A stretch of 64,000 nucleotides of DNA from Pseudovibrio ascidiaceicola (GCF_900114245.1 NZ_FOSK01000019.1:1-64000); one strand, 5' to 3'. Positions 17,505 through 25,672 are shown, numbered from the stretch's first letter. Translations and numbers: made by a program. Notes: generated from the sequence alone by a model not told the origin.

Positions 17505-17752
17505 ACGAAGCAGCAGTACCCGCCAGTCAGTGCAATCGGAGGGATTAGGCGCTCCGACAGAAGCAAAGCCTGGTCAAAGGAGGTGGTAGTTAGGTGAGAT
17601 TTGAATTGAGGTTCAAAGTAAAAAGAGCCCGAAGACGACTGGCAGTCTACTTTCGGGCCCTCTTTAGGATAACCTAACAACAGGAGCGGGGAGTTAGCGC
17701 TTCCCGTTCCACTTACCTAATATAACGCGTCTTCCTTAAGCCTTCAAGAAAC
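17505..17752 (+). ncRNA. Structured intergenic element, copy A
   Basis: About 250 bp of non-coding sequence in the gap after the hydrolase gene, closely matched by copy B at 36523-36783. Shared blocks in order: AAGCAGCAG, GCAATCGGAG...TTAGGC...CTCCGA (a CGGAG/CTCCG hairpin), AGCAA-GCCTGG, GGAGGTGGTA, AGAGCCC with a second stem to CGGGCCCTCT, then a stem with arms 17682-17692 and 17699-17709, then CTTAATATA-like and CTTAAGCCTTCAA. The stems are kept despite base changes between copies. No ORF is conserved between the copies. Confidence 0.6.
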
Positions 17753-17839
17753 CTGAGAGACTGTAAGCCCCCTGAATGCTCAGAGGTCGGTGTGCTGCTA
17801 TTGTGACTTTAGCTCCCTATAAAGGCGGAGATGCTCTGT

Positions 17840-18178
17840 ATGTATGCAGGCGATACTCTCAGCTTTGATGACGGTGAGGCCAATACTAAGGGGAGTGTTA
17901 TGTGGGTTGGAAATGGTGAGTTTGATAGCTACGGGTATTTGAAAACCGCGTTTATCAAAGGACAGATGGACGGAGAGCTGAAGCCGGACATGTGCTATCG
18001 GATTTTTGATAGGGGGGGTACAAACACTTCTCAGCAGTTTCATTTTGTGCCCGTTGATATGAACGGAAATGAATTAGGGCCTTCTGTCCTCAATACTGCT
18101 GGGAATATTGTTTATTCCATTTGGGAGAAAGGGCATCTTTCGCAAGACTGCAACATCAGCAATCTGTTCATGGCGTGA
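17840..18178 (+). CDS. Hypothetical small protein
   Basis: Not recognised. 112 residues, acidic, with no signal peptide or membrane segment; it looks like a small beta-rich cytoplasmic domain (VMWVGNGEFDSYGYLKTAFI). ATG 17840 has GGCGGAG upstream at better spacing than ATG 17831. The gene lies between the structured element A and a convergent nucleotidyltransferase gene. Confidence 0.5.
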   Translation: MYAGDTLSFDDGEANTKGSVMWVGNGEFDSYGYLKTAFIKGQMDGELKPDMCYRIFDRGGTNTSQQFHFVPVDMNGNELGPSVLNTAGNIVYSIWEKGHLSQDCNISNLFMA

Positions 18179-18194
18179 GTTTTGAAAGCGGGCC

Positions 18195-19217
18195 TTATAG
18201 CCCTTCAACAAAATCCTCAAACTCTGGGCGTTCATGCCATGAACCGTCCGGCCAGAGAGCTTTCATGGCTTTGACGATCGGGTCACTCCAGCCTTGTTTG
18301 CCTTGAGATTGGGCATCCAAAAGTTCGTCGCCAATCAAGCCGGGGCATGCCCGTTCCAACACCTCGATAAGGGCTTTGGCCTGTGCCAGGTCCTTAGCGA
18401 TTTTAATGGTTGTATGGGCTCGTTTCTGCGAAAGGATGAGTTTGTGAACGGCATAGCGCGCAGGACGTGGCACAAAAACCGGAATGCCTGCGCCATACGG
18501 CAAGGCTGCCGGAGAGGCGTCGTCAATCAGCCAGGCAAGATATTGCAGGCTCATGGCTCCCGCATCCAACCCCTGCAGCTCTAACGGTTGTTTTTCTCCG
18601 CGCTTGCGTGTTGGCGTCAACAGATCCACCACAAACCCGATGCGAGAGCGGAAACGGGAAGGTTTTGCGCGTCCGTCCAGTTCCGGAATTGGCTCAAAGC
18701 TCGGGTCGGCATCCTTCAGGATCGAGAGCATATCGACGCCCTCATCTGCCTTGATTGCCAGTGAGGCAGCCACCAAGTCTGCATCATCGGTCGCCAGTTG
18801 AGTAGATGGCAGCGTGCATCCCAGCAGAAGCGGGTAGCATTGGTAGGCCAACGTGCCCACCAGAATGGCACCATTGCGGAACAGGCCGTGATAAGCCATC
18901 GCATCCAGCACGCGGCCCGCATAGCTGTGGGTAGACAGCACGCCGACTTTGTTGAGTACGCTCAGGTCCTTACGCCGCGCTCGCGCCCGCTCGCTGGCAT
19001 GCTTGATCCGCTCGACTTTTGCCTGCGTTTCCGGCTGCAAAGCTGGCCCCACATACAGGCTCTTGCGACCAGCCCCCACGGGCATCTTGACGAAAACGTT
19101 CTCAACATTCCCCTTCGCTTGCTGATAAACCGAGCCCCGAAGAGCCCTGCTATCATCATGCGTTTTCTGAATATAATCCGCAGCGAGGTTCTGATAAGCG
19201 AGAGGAAAATCTGTCAT
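18195..19217 (-). CDS. GSU2403-family nucleotidyltransferase-fold protein
   Basis: 340 residues. The core LVGTLAYQCYPLLLGC followed by ATDDADLV matches the nucleotidyltransferase fold of the GSU2403 family (GT-x(n)-TxDxD-like). A further FVVDLLTP strand could supply the third acidic residue. The C-terminal helices contain a basic KLILSQKRAHTTIK stretch. Members are found next to phage, stress or defence genes, but their substrates are unknown; relation to AbiEii-type toxins is only by fold. The first GGTATAGACA-type inverted repeat ends 8 bases upstream of the ATG, so its expression may be controlled by whatever binds there. Confidence 0.7.
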   Translation of the reverse strand: MTDFPLAYQNLAADYIQKTHDDSRALRGSVYQQAKGNVENVFVKMPVGAGRKSLYVGPALQPETQAKVERIKHASERARARRKDLSVLNKVGVLSTHSYAGRVLDAMAYHGLFRNGAILVGTLAYQCYPLLLGCTLPSTQLATDDADLVAASLAIKADEGVDMLSILKDADPSFEPIPELDGRAKPSRFRSRIGFVVDLLTPTRKRGEKQPLELQGLDAGAMSLQYLAWLIDDASPAALPYGAGIPVFVPRPARYAVHKLILSQKRAHTTIKIAKDLAQAKALIEVLERACPGLIGDELLDAQSQGKQGWSDPIVKAMKALWPDGSWHERPEFEDFVEGL

Positions 19218-19224
19218 TTGGGCA

Positions 19225-19256
19225 GTATAGACAGTTTGGTTTGAAAATGTCTATAC
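19225..19256. repeat. 10-N14-10 type inverted repeat, copy 1
   Basis: Arms GTATAGACA and TGTCTATAC (9 bp here; 10 bp in the other copies) with a 14-base spacer. It lies in the divergent region between the nucleotidyltransferase and the first 292-codon gene. Copies 2 and 3 are at 20452-20485 and 21692-21725. Confidence 0.85.
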
Positions 19257-19572
19257 CGCGTTCTGATTCCAAATGTATTGAGGTTGAAACCAATGGAATC
19301 GATTTTCCTAAGTAATGAATTGCTTCATTTATAATATTTCATGTGATTGATGCATGTAATATGATAAAATACTCCTGCCTTTAATAACGTATTTTCGTAT
19401 ATAACTGATTTCGTTATCAGGTTTACTGCAGACTTTCGACGAAAGAGCATGAAGCTATTCTGCAGACTCGGATTCGCCGAGATGTCCCATTATTTCCAGA
19501 GAGGGGCAGAAGCATGAATTCTGTTGATTTAAATAGTAGCAGTGTTCAGCTGTTCGAAACACAAAACCCTGT
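19225..19572 (+). repeat. 348-bp direct repeat, unit 1 (leader and first codons)
   Basis: Matches 20453-20800 base for base except for an A/G difference (tataatattt vs tataatgttt), at a constant offset of 1228 bp. It contains the inverted repeat, about 255 bp of leader with hairpins CTTTC-gac-GAAAG (19433-19445) and CTCGG-attcg-CCGAG (19467-19481), the ribosome site GAGGGGC and the first 19 or so codons. Confidence 0.9.
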
Positions 19573-20392
19573 GCAGCAACCCAACTCCTCTGCGGTGCAA
19601 CGGGGAGCCGATGAGGACCTTAAGACTCTTCGAGCGAACGCGTCAGGGATTGACTTTAAGCCCGTTGCCATCGGTGAAGGAACTTCGAATAGCCTTATTT
19701 CTGAAGAAACCAGAAGTGTACTGGCAGAGTTAACGGCCAGATATCACGCCGCAGAACTTGACTTTGAACTTGCTCCACTTCGAGTCGCATTTACCTCGAT
19801 GAGTTCCTCGTTGATGTTTGCGGACGAAAATGAAGACTACTCAGGTCTTACAGATCGCTTTGAAAATTTTCAGGAAGGCGTGCGGGGCATGCTTGCGAGG
19901 GGTATCGAATTTAATCCTTTCAATCCGTATCTTGATAATGACAACATTCGTGAGAAACTGGAGAGCATTCTTCCGGGCAGCACGGATGGCGAGCCAAACG
20001 ATCAGACAAACACCCTGACTTGGGTTCTCAATGGCGAAGCTGCAGAAAATGCAGGCATGGCAGGGATCAACGTTCTCACCTTTGATTTCTCAGAGATGTT
20101 GGCAGGTGATGCGGATGTGGCTGTAGGCGTTCTCGCAGAGGCATTTAGCAACTGGAGCGCGGCGCTTGAGGGTGTCCATGACAGTATCGGCTCTGCTCGT
20201 GATGCTCAGATTGAGATGCTTTCCAAGCCAGCAGAATCCCTCGTCTCTGAGGCTGCCGCAAACGTTGAAAAAGACATGAACGTGGATCAGGCGCGAGAAA
20301 AAGCGCAACACGTGCAAACCGAGCTCGCCAAACAGGTTTTCTCTCTTGCCAATGCGACCTCTCCAAGCGCTCTGGCGTCCTTCGGCTTGTAA
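19514..20392 (+). CDS. Hypothetical 292-residue protein, twin 1 (mosaic paralogue)
   Basis: Not recognised. Starts at ATG 19514 behind GAGGGGC with a long leader. Residues 1-19 are identical to twin 2, residues about 20-145 are largely different, residues about 146-240 are nearly identical, and the last 50 diverge moderately. Acidic, helix-rich and probably coiled-coil toward the end; no signal peptide or membrane segment. The C-terminal AKQVFSLANATSPSALASF loosely resembles the terminal helix of flagellin-type proteins, but there is no other flagellar evidence and I do not assign that role. The tandem duplicate arrangement with flanking inverted repeats is its most notable feature. Confidence 0.75.
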   Translation: MNSVDLNSSSVQLFETQNPVQQPNSSAVQRGADEDLKTLRANASGIDFKPVAIGEGTSNSLISEETRSVLAELTARYHAAELDFELAPLRVAFTSMSSSLMFADENEDYSGLTDRFENFQEGVRGMLARGIEFNPFNPYLDNDNIREKLESILPGSTDGEPNDQTNTLTWVLNGEAAENAGMAGINVLTFDFSEMLAGDADVAVGVLAEAFSNWSAALEGVHDSIGSARDAQIEMLSKPAESLVSEAAANVEKDMNVDQAREKAQHVQTELAKQVFSLANATSPSALASFGL

Positions 20393-20451
20393 TGGATTGG
20401 AAAAATTGCGCCTGCTCTTGCGCCGTTCTGAAGATCTGGATGCTAAGATTC

Positions 20452-20485
20452 GGTATAGACAGTTTGGTTTGAAAATGTCTATACC
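20452..20485. repeat. 10-N14-10 inverted repeat, copy 2
   Basis: GGTATAGACA (20452-20461), spacer gtttggtttgaaaa, TGTCTATACC (20476-20485). Sits between the twin genes; arms perfect. Spacer identical to copy 1 and different from copy 3. Confidence 0.9.
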
Positions 20486-20800
20486 GCGTTCTGATTCCAA
20501 ATGTATTGAGGTTGAAACCAATGGAATCGATTTTCCTAAGTAATGAATTGCTTCATTTATAATGTTTCATGTGATTGATGCATGTAATATGATAAAATAC
20601 TCCTGCCTTTAATAACGTATTTTCGTATATAACTGATTTCGTTATCAGGTTTACTGCAGACTTTCGACGAAAGAGCATGAAGCTATTCTGCAGACTCGGA
20701 TTCGCCGAGATGTCCCATTATTTCCAGAGAGGGGCAGAAGCATGAATTCTGTTGATTTAAATAGTAGCAGTGTTCAGCTGTTCGAAACACAAAACCCTGT
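20453..20800 (+). repeat. 348-bp direct repeat, unit 2
   Basis: Second copy of the leader repeat at 19225-19572, offset 1228 bp, with a single visible substitution. It fills the 349-bp gap between the twin genes and the first codons of twin 2. Confidence 0.9.
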
Positions 20801-21620
20801 AGAGCGATCTAGTTCGACTCTGGCCTATTTTGAAGCAGATGAGAGTTTTAAGAGCTTTCGGGTTGACGCTGCTAAAGGCATCTTCGAGCCTGCTCCCCTG
20901 GATGCAGAAGCTGCAGACAAGGTTTACGCTGAGATCTTTGAAAAAGATTGGTCAGAGGTGACACCCAAGCTTAAGGCAATGGAGATTACTACAAAAACCA
21001 TTCCGCTTAAGGCTGAGTTCTCTTTGATGAACGCTTACGCTCAGGTCGCCCACAACACGGGTAACTATTCGCTTCTTGGCGATCAGCTTTCCAAGTTTCA
21101 GGAAAACGTTCAGGCCATAGTTGCGGATGGCATCGAGTTTAATCCTGACAACCCGTATCTCAAGAATGATGAAATCCGTGAGAAACTGGAGAGCATTCTT
21201 CCGGGCAGCACGGATGGCGAGCCAAACGATCAGACAAACATCCTGACTTGGGTTCTCAATGGCGAAGCTGCAGAAAATGCAGGCATGGCAGGGATCAACG
21301 TTCTCACCTTTGATTTCTCAGAGATGTTAGCAGGTGATGCGGATGTGGCTGTAGGCGTTCTCGCAGAGGCATTTAGCAACTGGAGCGCGGCGCTTGAGGG
21401 TGTCCATGACAGTATCGGCTCTGCACGTGATGCTCAGATTGAGATGCTTTCCAAGCCAGAGGGACCTGTCGATGCTGAAGTTGCGCCGGAAATTGAAAAA
21501 GACATGCATGTAGAGTTGGCGCGGGAGAAAGCACAAACAGTGCAGTCAGAACTCGCCAAACAGGTTTTCTCTCTGGCCAATGCAACATCTCCAAGCGTTC
21601 TGGCCTCGTTCAGTTTGTAA
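20742..21620 (+). CDS. Hypothetical 292-residue protein, twin 2 (mosaic paralogue)
   Basis: Not recognised. Same length as twin 1. The first 19 residues and the block from NIREKLESILPGS-like sequence (here DEIREKLESILPGS) to QIEMLSKP are the same apart from a few substitutions, while residues about 20-145 are different (for example EADESFKSFRVDAAKGIFE here). The 3' end is similar but diverged (AKQVFSLANATSPSVLASFSL). Equal length and constant offset argue for duplication followed by gene conversion of the leader and of the third quarter, or by replacement of the variable segment. Same leader and ribosome site as twin 1. Confidence 0.75.
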   Translation: MNSVDLNSSSVQLFETQNPVERSSSTLAYFEADESFKSFRVDAAKGIFEPAPLDAEAADKVYAEIFEKDWSEVTPKLKAMEITTKTIPLKAEFSLMNAYAQVAHNTGNYSLLGDQLSKFQENVQAIVADGIEFNPDNPYLKNDEIREKLESILPGSTDGEPNDQTNILTWVLNGEAAENAGMAGINVLTFDFSEMLAGDADVAVGVLAEAFSNWSAALEGVHDSIGSARDAQIEMLSKPEGPVDAEVAPEIEKDMHVELAREKAQTVQSELAKQVFSLANATSPSVLASFSL

Positions 21621-21691
21621 TGGACTGGATGAAGGCTCTGACCTTCGAGTTCGTGCCGTTCTGATAGCCTGATTAACATTGTGAAGAAGAT

Positions 21692-21725
21692 GGTATAGAC
21701 AGTCCACGCAAGTAATGTCTATACC
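21692..21725. repeat. 10-N14-10 inverted repeat, copy 3
   Basis: GGTATAGACA (21692-21701), spacer gtccacgcaagtaa, TGTCTATACC (21716-21725). Same arms and same 14-base spacing as copies 1 and 2 but a different spacer, so the arms are what is conserved. It marks the right end of the duplicated block. Confidence 0.9.
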
Positions 21726-21812
21726 GCTATCCTTCCCACACTCCACCTTTGAATGGCTGACGGGGCTCTGCAAGTTCTGTTAGGCTTCTCCTGCATTTCA
21801 GGGGAGGGGTTT

Positions 21813-22586
21813 ATGGTGGTTGGTTTTGAGGTTGAGGGGACGACAGCGGTTATTACGCTTGATAGACCCGAGCGACGCAATGCGGTGGATGGGGAGACGG
21901 CACAGCTGCTGGTGGATGCCTTTACCCGCTTTGATAAAGACGACAGCCTTGCCGTTGCTGTGTTCACCGGGGCTCAAGGAACGTTCTGCGCGGGTGCTGA
22001 CCTTAAAGCTATCTCAGAAGGCAAGCTCAACACTCTGCAAGAAGAAGGCGACTTCGCGCCGATGGGCCCGTCTCGTATGCGGCTTTCCAAGCCGGTGATT
22101 GCGGCGATTGAGGGCCATGCGGTGGCTGGTGGGCTGGAACTGGCGCTTTGGGCGGATATGCGTGTGGCCGGAAAGTCCGCCGTGTTTGGCGTCTATTGCC
22201 GACGGTTTGGCGTGCCATTGATTGATATGGGCACCATCCGCCTGCCGCGTTTGATTGGGCAGTCACGCGCTGCGGACATGATCCTGACTGGACGGAGTGT
22301 GAGTGGTGAGGAAGCAGTGACCTTTGGCCTCGTTAATCGTCTCGTGGAAGACGGAGAGGCTCTCTCCAAAGCGAAGGAATTAGCCGCTCATATCGCGCAG
22401 TTTCCGCAAATGTGCATGCGCAGTGACCGACTCTCCATGTTTGAGCAGTGGGACATGACGGAGGCTGAGGCGATCAAGAATGAGATGCGGCGTGGCCTTT
22501 CAGTGATCTCCAGCGGGGAGACCGTTTCCGGCGCAACGGCTTTCAGCCACGGCAAAGGGCGGCATGGAGTTGGCGTGGAAAGCTGA
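21813..22586 (+). CDS. Crotonase / enoyl-CoA hydratase family protein
   Basis: 257 residues, cytoplasmic. TLDRPERRNAVDGETAQLL is the family start, TFCAGADLKAIS forms the first oxyanion-hole strand, and AIEGHAVAGGLELALWADMR carries the second with its GGxEL glutamate. RRFGVPLIDMGTIRLPRLIG replaces the usual second Glu-containing hydratase loop, which fits EchA-like proteins of uncertain hydratase activity. ATG 21813 has GGGGAGG upstream. The third inverted repeat lies about 90 bases before the start. Confidence 0.88.
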   Translation: MVVGFEVEGTTAVITLDRPERRNAVDGETAQLLVDAFTRFDKDDSLAVAVFTGAQGTFCAGADLKAISEGKLNTLQEEGDFAPMGPSRMRLSKPVIAAIEGHAVAGGLELALWADMRVAGKSAVFGVYCRRFGVPLIDMGTIRLPRLIGQSRAADMILTGRSVSGEEAVTFGLVNRLVEDGEALSKAKELAAHIAQFPQMCMRSDRLSMFEQWDMTEAEAIKNEMRRGLSVISSGETVSGATAFSHGKGRHGVGVES

Positions 22587-22745
22587 CGGGCATATTGATT
22601 GCGACTGAGTAAACGCAGGATGCTCGATTTTGCGGGTCTTGCTAAGTCTGCCTGCACCTAAACTCAAATAAACATTACTTAACGGAAGGCATTTTTCTTA
22701 GCATGATATAATATGCCTCTCAGGACCGATTTTGGGAGGAACTCC

Positions 22746-24359
22746 GTGCCTGCTCAACCTCAAGACCCCGCTGGAAATCAGGAAACCCTGCCGCCAGAGC
22801 AAGAGCAATGGCTGGATGCTGTGGAACGAGCGCTGAATGTTCGACTGGGTGAGATTCCGCCTCAAGGTGACAATGCCGTGGAGCAGATGATTGTTGATGG
22901 GCCTGAGGAAGAGCGCGGCGAGTTTATGGCCCTCGTTGAGGATGAAGAGCAGGAAAACATTGAGGAAGGCATTGAGCAGCGGCCCACGCGCGATCAGCAA
23001 GGCCGCATTATCGAAGAGCGAGGCGAGTTTCTGGCCCTTGGAGATGATGAGGACGAACGCGACATTGAGCGGGGTGCTGAACAGCGCGGTGTAGACCAGC
23101 GGCAACCGGAAATCCCGTTTGAGGCCCCGCCGCCCTACGATCCTCCGCCACCTTATGAAGCGGGCGAGCAGGAGGATATGGATGACGAGGAGTTTGAAGA
23201 ACTGGAACTGCCCGAGCATCGCGAGTTGCACCAGCATGATCCGCAGCCAGGGGAGGGCGAGCAGCCACCAGAACGTCGGCTTTACAACGAGATGCCGCAG
23301 GCAGGCAGCCCGATCCGCCTGAACCGGAAAAATGATGGCACCATGGTTATTGATCGACGCTCTGTTCCAGCCACGATTAAAGCCAAACGGGAACGCAGGA
23401 TAGGTCGGCGAGACAAGGTGACTTATGAACCTACCGAGCATTCGATGAATGTGGAGGGTCTGCTCACACCGCCCAATAAGGTTGACAACGAGCGGCTGCA
23501 AAGTGTGTTCGCGAGTGGCGCGACAGGATACTTGCAAAAGTTCCCGGATATTGAAGATTCCGCTATCAAGCGATGCCATGCGATGGAAGAAGCAAATGGT
23601 TCATTGCAGTTTGTTGGTGCTGATCAGATTGTGCATGAGACCAAAATCCTGACCGCTCTCTCTCATTTCAAAGATGCGAAGGGGGCAGAGAATATCATCG
23701 AATATCGAGGCTCTGGCATTTCGCAATTTGGTGATCCGTTCCTGATTATGGAAGAGATGAATGGCGGCACACTTGCAAATCGTATCCCTGATGATCGCGG
23801 TCTGGATGAGCCGCAACTGAATGACTTTGCAAAGGGCGTTCTCTCGGGCATGACGTTTTTGCAAAATCGGAACATCATTCATCAGGACCTGAAGGCTGAT
23901 AACATACTGTTTCGCGACAATGACAGCACTGTGCCGGTTATCAGTGATTTCGATACAGCCTCGGCGCATGAGGGCATCGCCTCTGACCACGAAAATGGCC
24001 GGGACTTTGGCTATAAGAGAGGCGGGTCTCCCGATATTCAACCGCCGGAAGTACACGATGATAATGGCCAGATGACTGGCAAGATCGACTCCTGGAATGG
24101 TGGCATTCTGATGTTACAAGCGGCAATTGGCAATGAGGGGCGACAAGCTTTCCTTGATGAAACCGCAGAGTTTCGTAGACGAGACGGACGCAGAGATCAG
24201 GGGCTTTATGACGCCTTTCTTGATCCGCGCATCGCAAATGTACCGCCAAACATTCAGGCCGTGATCAAAGGACTTCTGAAGATCGATCTGAATGAGAGAA
24301 TGGCTGCTGAGCAAGCGTTGGCGTTGATTGAAGATCAGCCAGAAGATGAGCAGCAGTAG
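22746..24359 (+). CDS. Eukaryotic-type Ser/Thr kinase-like protein with PPxY motifs and an acidic repeat
   Basis: About 537 residues from GTG 22746 (GGGAGGA five bases upstream); ATG 22713 would add 11 residues but has no ribosome site. N-terminal half: an acidic, disordered-looking region with a repeat (EERGEFMALVEDEEQ at about 55 and EERGEFLALGDDEDE at about 90, period 35) and two PPxY motifs (PPPYDPPPPYE, about 128-138). C-terminal kinase domain about 255-530: Lys275 in AIKR, Glu298 in VHET, catalytic loop HQDLKADN (Asp381, Lys383, Asn386), DFD at 401-403 in place of DFG, PPEVH and DSWNGG matching the APE and DxWxxG blocks. No membrane segment or signal peptide. Catalysis is plausible. The PPxY motifs suggest binding to WW domains, which in known cases are eukaryotic. 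It is followed by a diverged paralogue. Confidence 0.82.
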   Translation: MPAQPQDPAGNQETLPPEQEQWLDAVERALNVRLGEIPPQGDNAVEQMIVDGPEEERGEFMALVEDEEQENIEEGIEQRPTRDQQGRIIEERGEFLALGDDEDERDIERGAEQRGVDQRQPEIPFEAPPPYDPPPPYEAGEQEDMDDEEFEELELPEHRELHQHDPQPGEGEQPPERRLYNEMPQAGSPIRLNRKNDGTMVIDRRSVPATIKAKRERRIGRRDKVTYEPTEHSMNVEGLLTPPNKVDNERLQSVFASGATGYLQKFPDIEDSAIKRCHAMEEANGSLQFVGADQIVHETKILTALSHFKDAKGAENIIEYRGSGISQFGDPFLIMEEMNGGTLANRIPDDRGLDEPQLNDFAKGVLSGMTFLQNRNIIHQDLKADNILFRDNDSTVPVISDFDTASAHEGIASDHENGRDFGYKRGGSPDIQPPEVHDDNGQMTGKIDSWNGGILMLQAAIGNEGRQAFLDETAEFRRRDGRRDQGLYDAFLDPRIANVPPNIQAVIKGLLKIDLNERMAAEQALALIEDQPEDEQQ

Positions 24360-24514
24360 CTGCAATTCTCTGCATTTTGGTAGGTTCGCCTATACGCTGT
24401 TTATGCTGATTGCTTTCCACCACTCAGGCGACAAACGATACTCCATCCAACTCTTGGCTAAAACGAGGAGATCACGCGTGGTTTGCATGACCGGTGACGT
24501 TTCCAGAGGTGACA

Positions 24515-25672
24515 ATGGCTGATTATGACGCGTGGATGAAAGCTGTCGCCAGAGTCTTGAGCATAGATCTTCCGCCAGCACAAGCTGGAGCGGGCTCTGA
24601 AACCGCGCGCGAAACGCCTCCGGACAACAGCCCCATCAAGGTGCAAACCAAACCAGACGGAACCATGGTCATTGAGCCAGACTCCGTACCCTCAGCTTTT
24701 CAACACGGCAACACCAGCGCTGGCAAACAGCCCTACGGCAACATGTTTGGCATCTCTGAAGAACATGCCATGGATGTGACAGGCAAGGTTAGCCCTCCTG
24801 TGACGGGCGGTGCCGCCAACGCTGAAAATGTGCTGTCGTACGATGCGTCTGGCGTGGTGCAAGACTATCCATATATGGAAGATGCCGTGATCAAGCGGCC
24901 AAATGCGTATGCTGCTGGACCGGATTCTCCACCAACCTTTGTGGGAGCGGAGCTGCTGGTGCACGAAGCCAAGATCCTCACCGCTCTTGGTGAGTTTGAT
25001 CAGGCGCCCGGTAGCGAGAATATCCTGAAGCTGAAAGGTGCAGGCCTGACAGAGTTTGGAGAACCCTTCGCCATTCGCGAGAAGCTGAAGGGAGGGTCGC
25101 TGGATGATCGCCTTCCTGCAGACAAAGGCATGGATGAAGAGCCGCTCAACGACTTCGCCGGAGGTCTGCTGGCCGGAGTCGCGTTTTTGCAAAAGCGAAA
25201 CATCTTTCATCAGGACCTGAATATCGACACCATCCAGTTTCGTGAGGAAGATAGTACAGAACCGGTGATCACCAGCTTTGACTATGCAACGGCGCATGAG
25301 GGTGTTGCCGCCGATTGTGAGGATGGGCAGCATTTTGAAATGGAGATTGGCGGCACGCCGAACAACCAGCCGCCTGAACGATTTGTTGATGGGGCAGAGC
25401 TGTCCTCAAAGGTGGATTCCTGGGCCGGTGGTTTGGTGCTTGTTGCGGCAGCTGCTGGCAAAAATGCACAGCAGGAGCTGATTGATGACCTTCAGGAGTT
25501 CCGCAGTGGCAGCAGCAATGATCAATCTTTGCTGGATGAGAAGCTGGAAGCGCGGTTGGACGGCACCCCGGACAACATCAAGGGTGCGATTAAAGGATTG
25601 CTGAAACTATCTCCGGAAGAACGCTTGTCAGCCGAAGAGGCTTTGGGTGTTGTTAGCGCCCGTCCGGAATAA
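24515..25672 (+). CDS. Pseudokinase paralogue of the upstream kinase
   Basis: About 385 residues from ATG 24515 (AGAGGTG upstream). It shares with its neighbour the N-terminal helix (W-x(2)-AV-x-R), the block KPDGTMVIEPDSVP, and EHAMDVTGKVSPP, followed by the kinase-like domain. Lys127 in AVIKR and Glu151 in VHEA are kept, but the catalytic loop reads HQDLNIDTIQF, so Lys and Asn of HxDLKxxN are lost, and the metal-binding DFG position reads TSFDYA, with no leading Asp. The paralogue lacks the acidic repeat and PPxY part. It is therefore expected to be catalytically weak or dead and may regulate, or compete with, the active kinase. No visible membrane anchor. Confidence 0.8.
   Translation: MADYDAWMKAVARVLSIDLPPAQAGAGSETARETPPDNSPIKVQTKPDGTMVIEPDSVPSAFQHGNTSAGKQPYGNMFGISEEHAMDVTGKVSPPVTGGAANAENVLSYDASGVVQDYPYMEDAVIKRPNAYAAGPDSPPTFVGAELLVHEAKILTALGEFDQAPGSENILKLKGAGLTEFGEPFAIREKLKGGSLDDRLPADKGMDEEPLNDFAGGLLAGVAFLQKRNIFHQDLNIDTIQFREEDSTEPVITSFDYATAHEGVAADCEDGQHFEMEIGGTPNNQPPERFVDGAELSSKVDSWAGGLVLVAAAAGKNAQQELIDDLQEFRSGSSNDQSLLDEKLEARLDGTPDNIKGAIKGLLKLSPEERLSAEEALGVVSARPE

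Noticed and set aside
20300-20392. Resemblance of the twin protein C-termini to flagellin terminal helix
   Set aside because: Only a short hydrophobic pattern is shared; the N-terminal flagellin domain and any flagellar neighbours are absent.
22698-23579. 293-codon open frame antisense to the kinase N-terminal region
   Set aside because: The sense frame has the acidic repeat and PPxY motifs and is continuous with the kinase domain; the antisense has a hydrophobic low-complexity character typical of a reverse frame of acidic codons.
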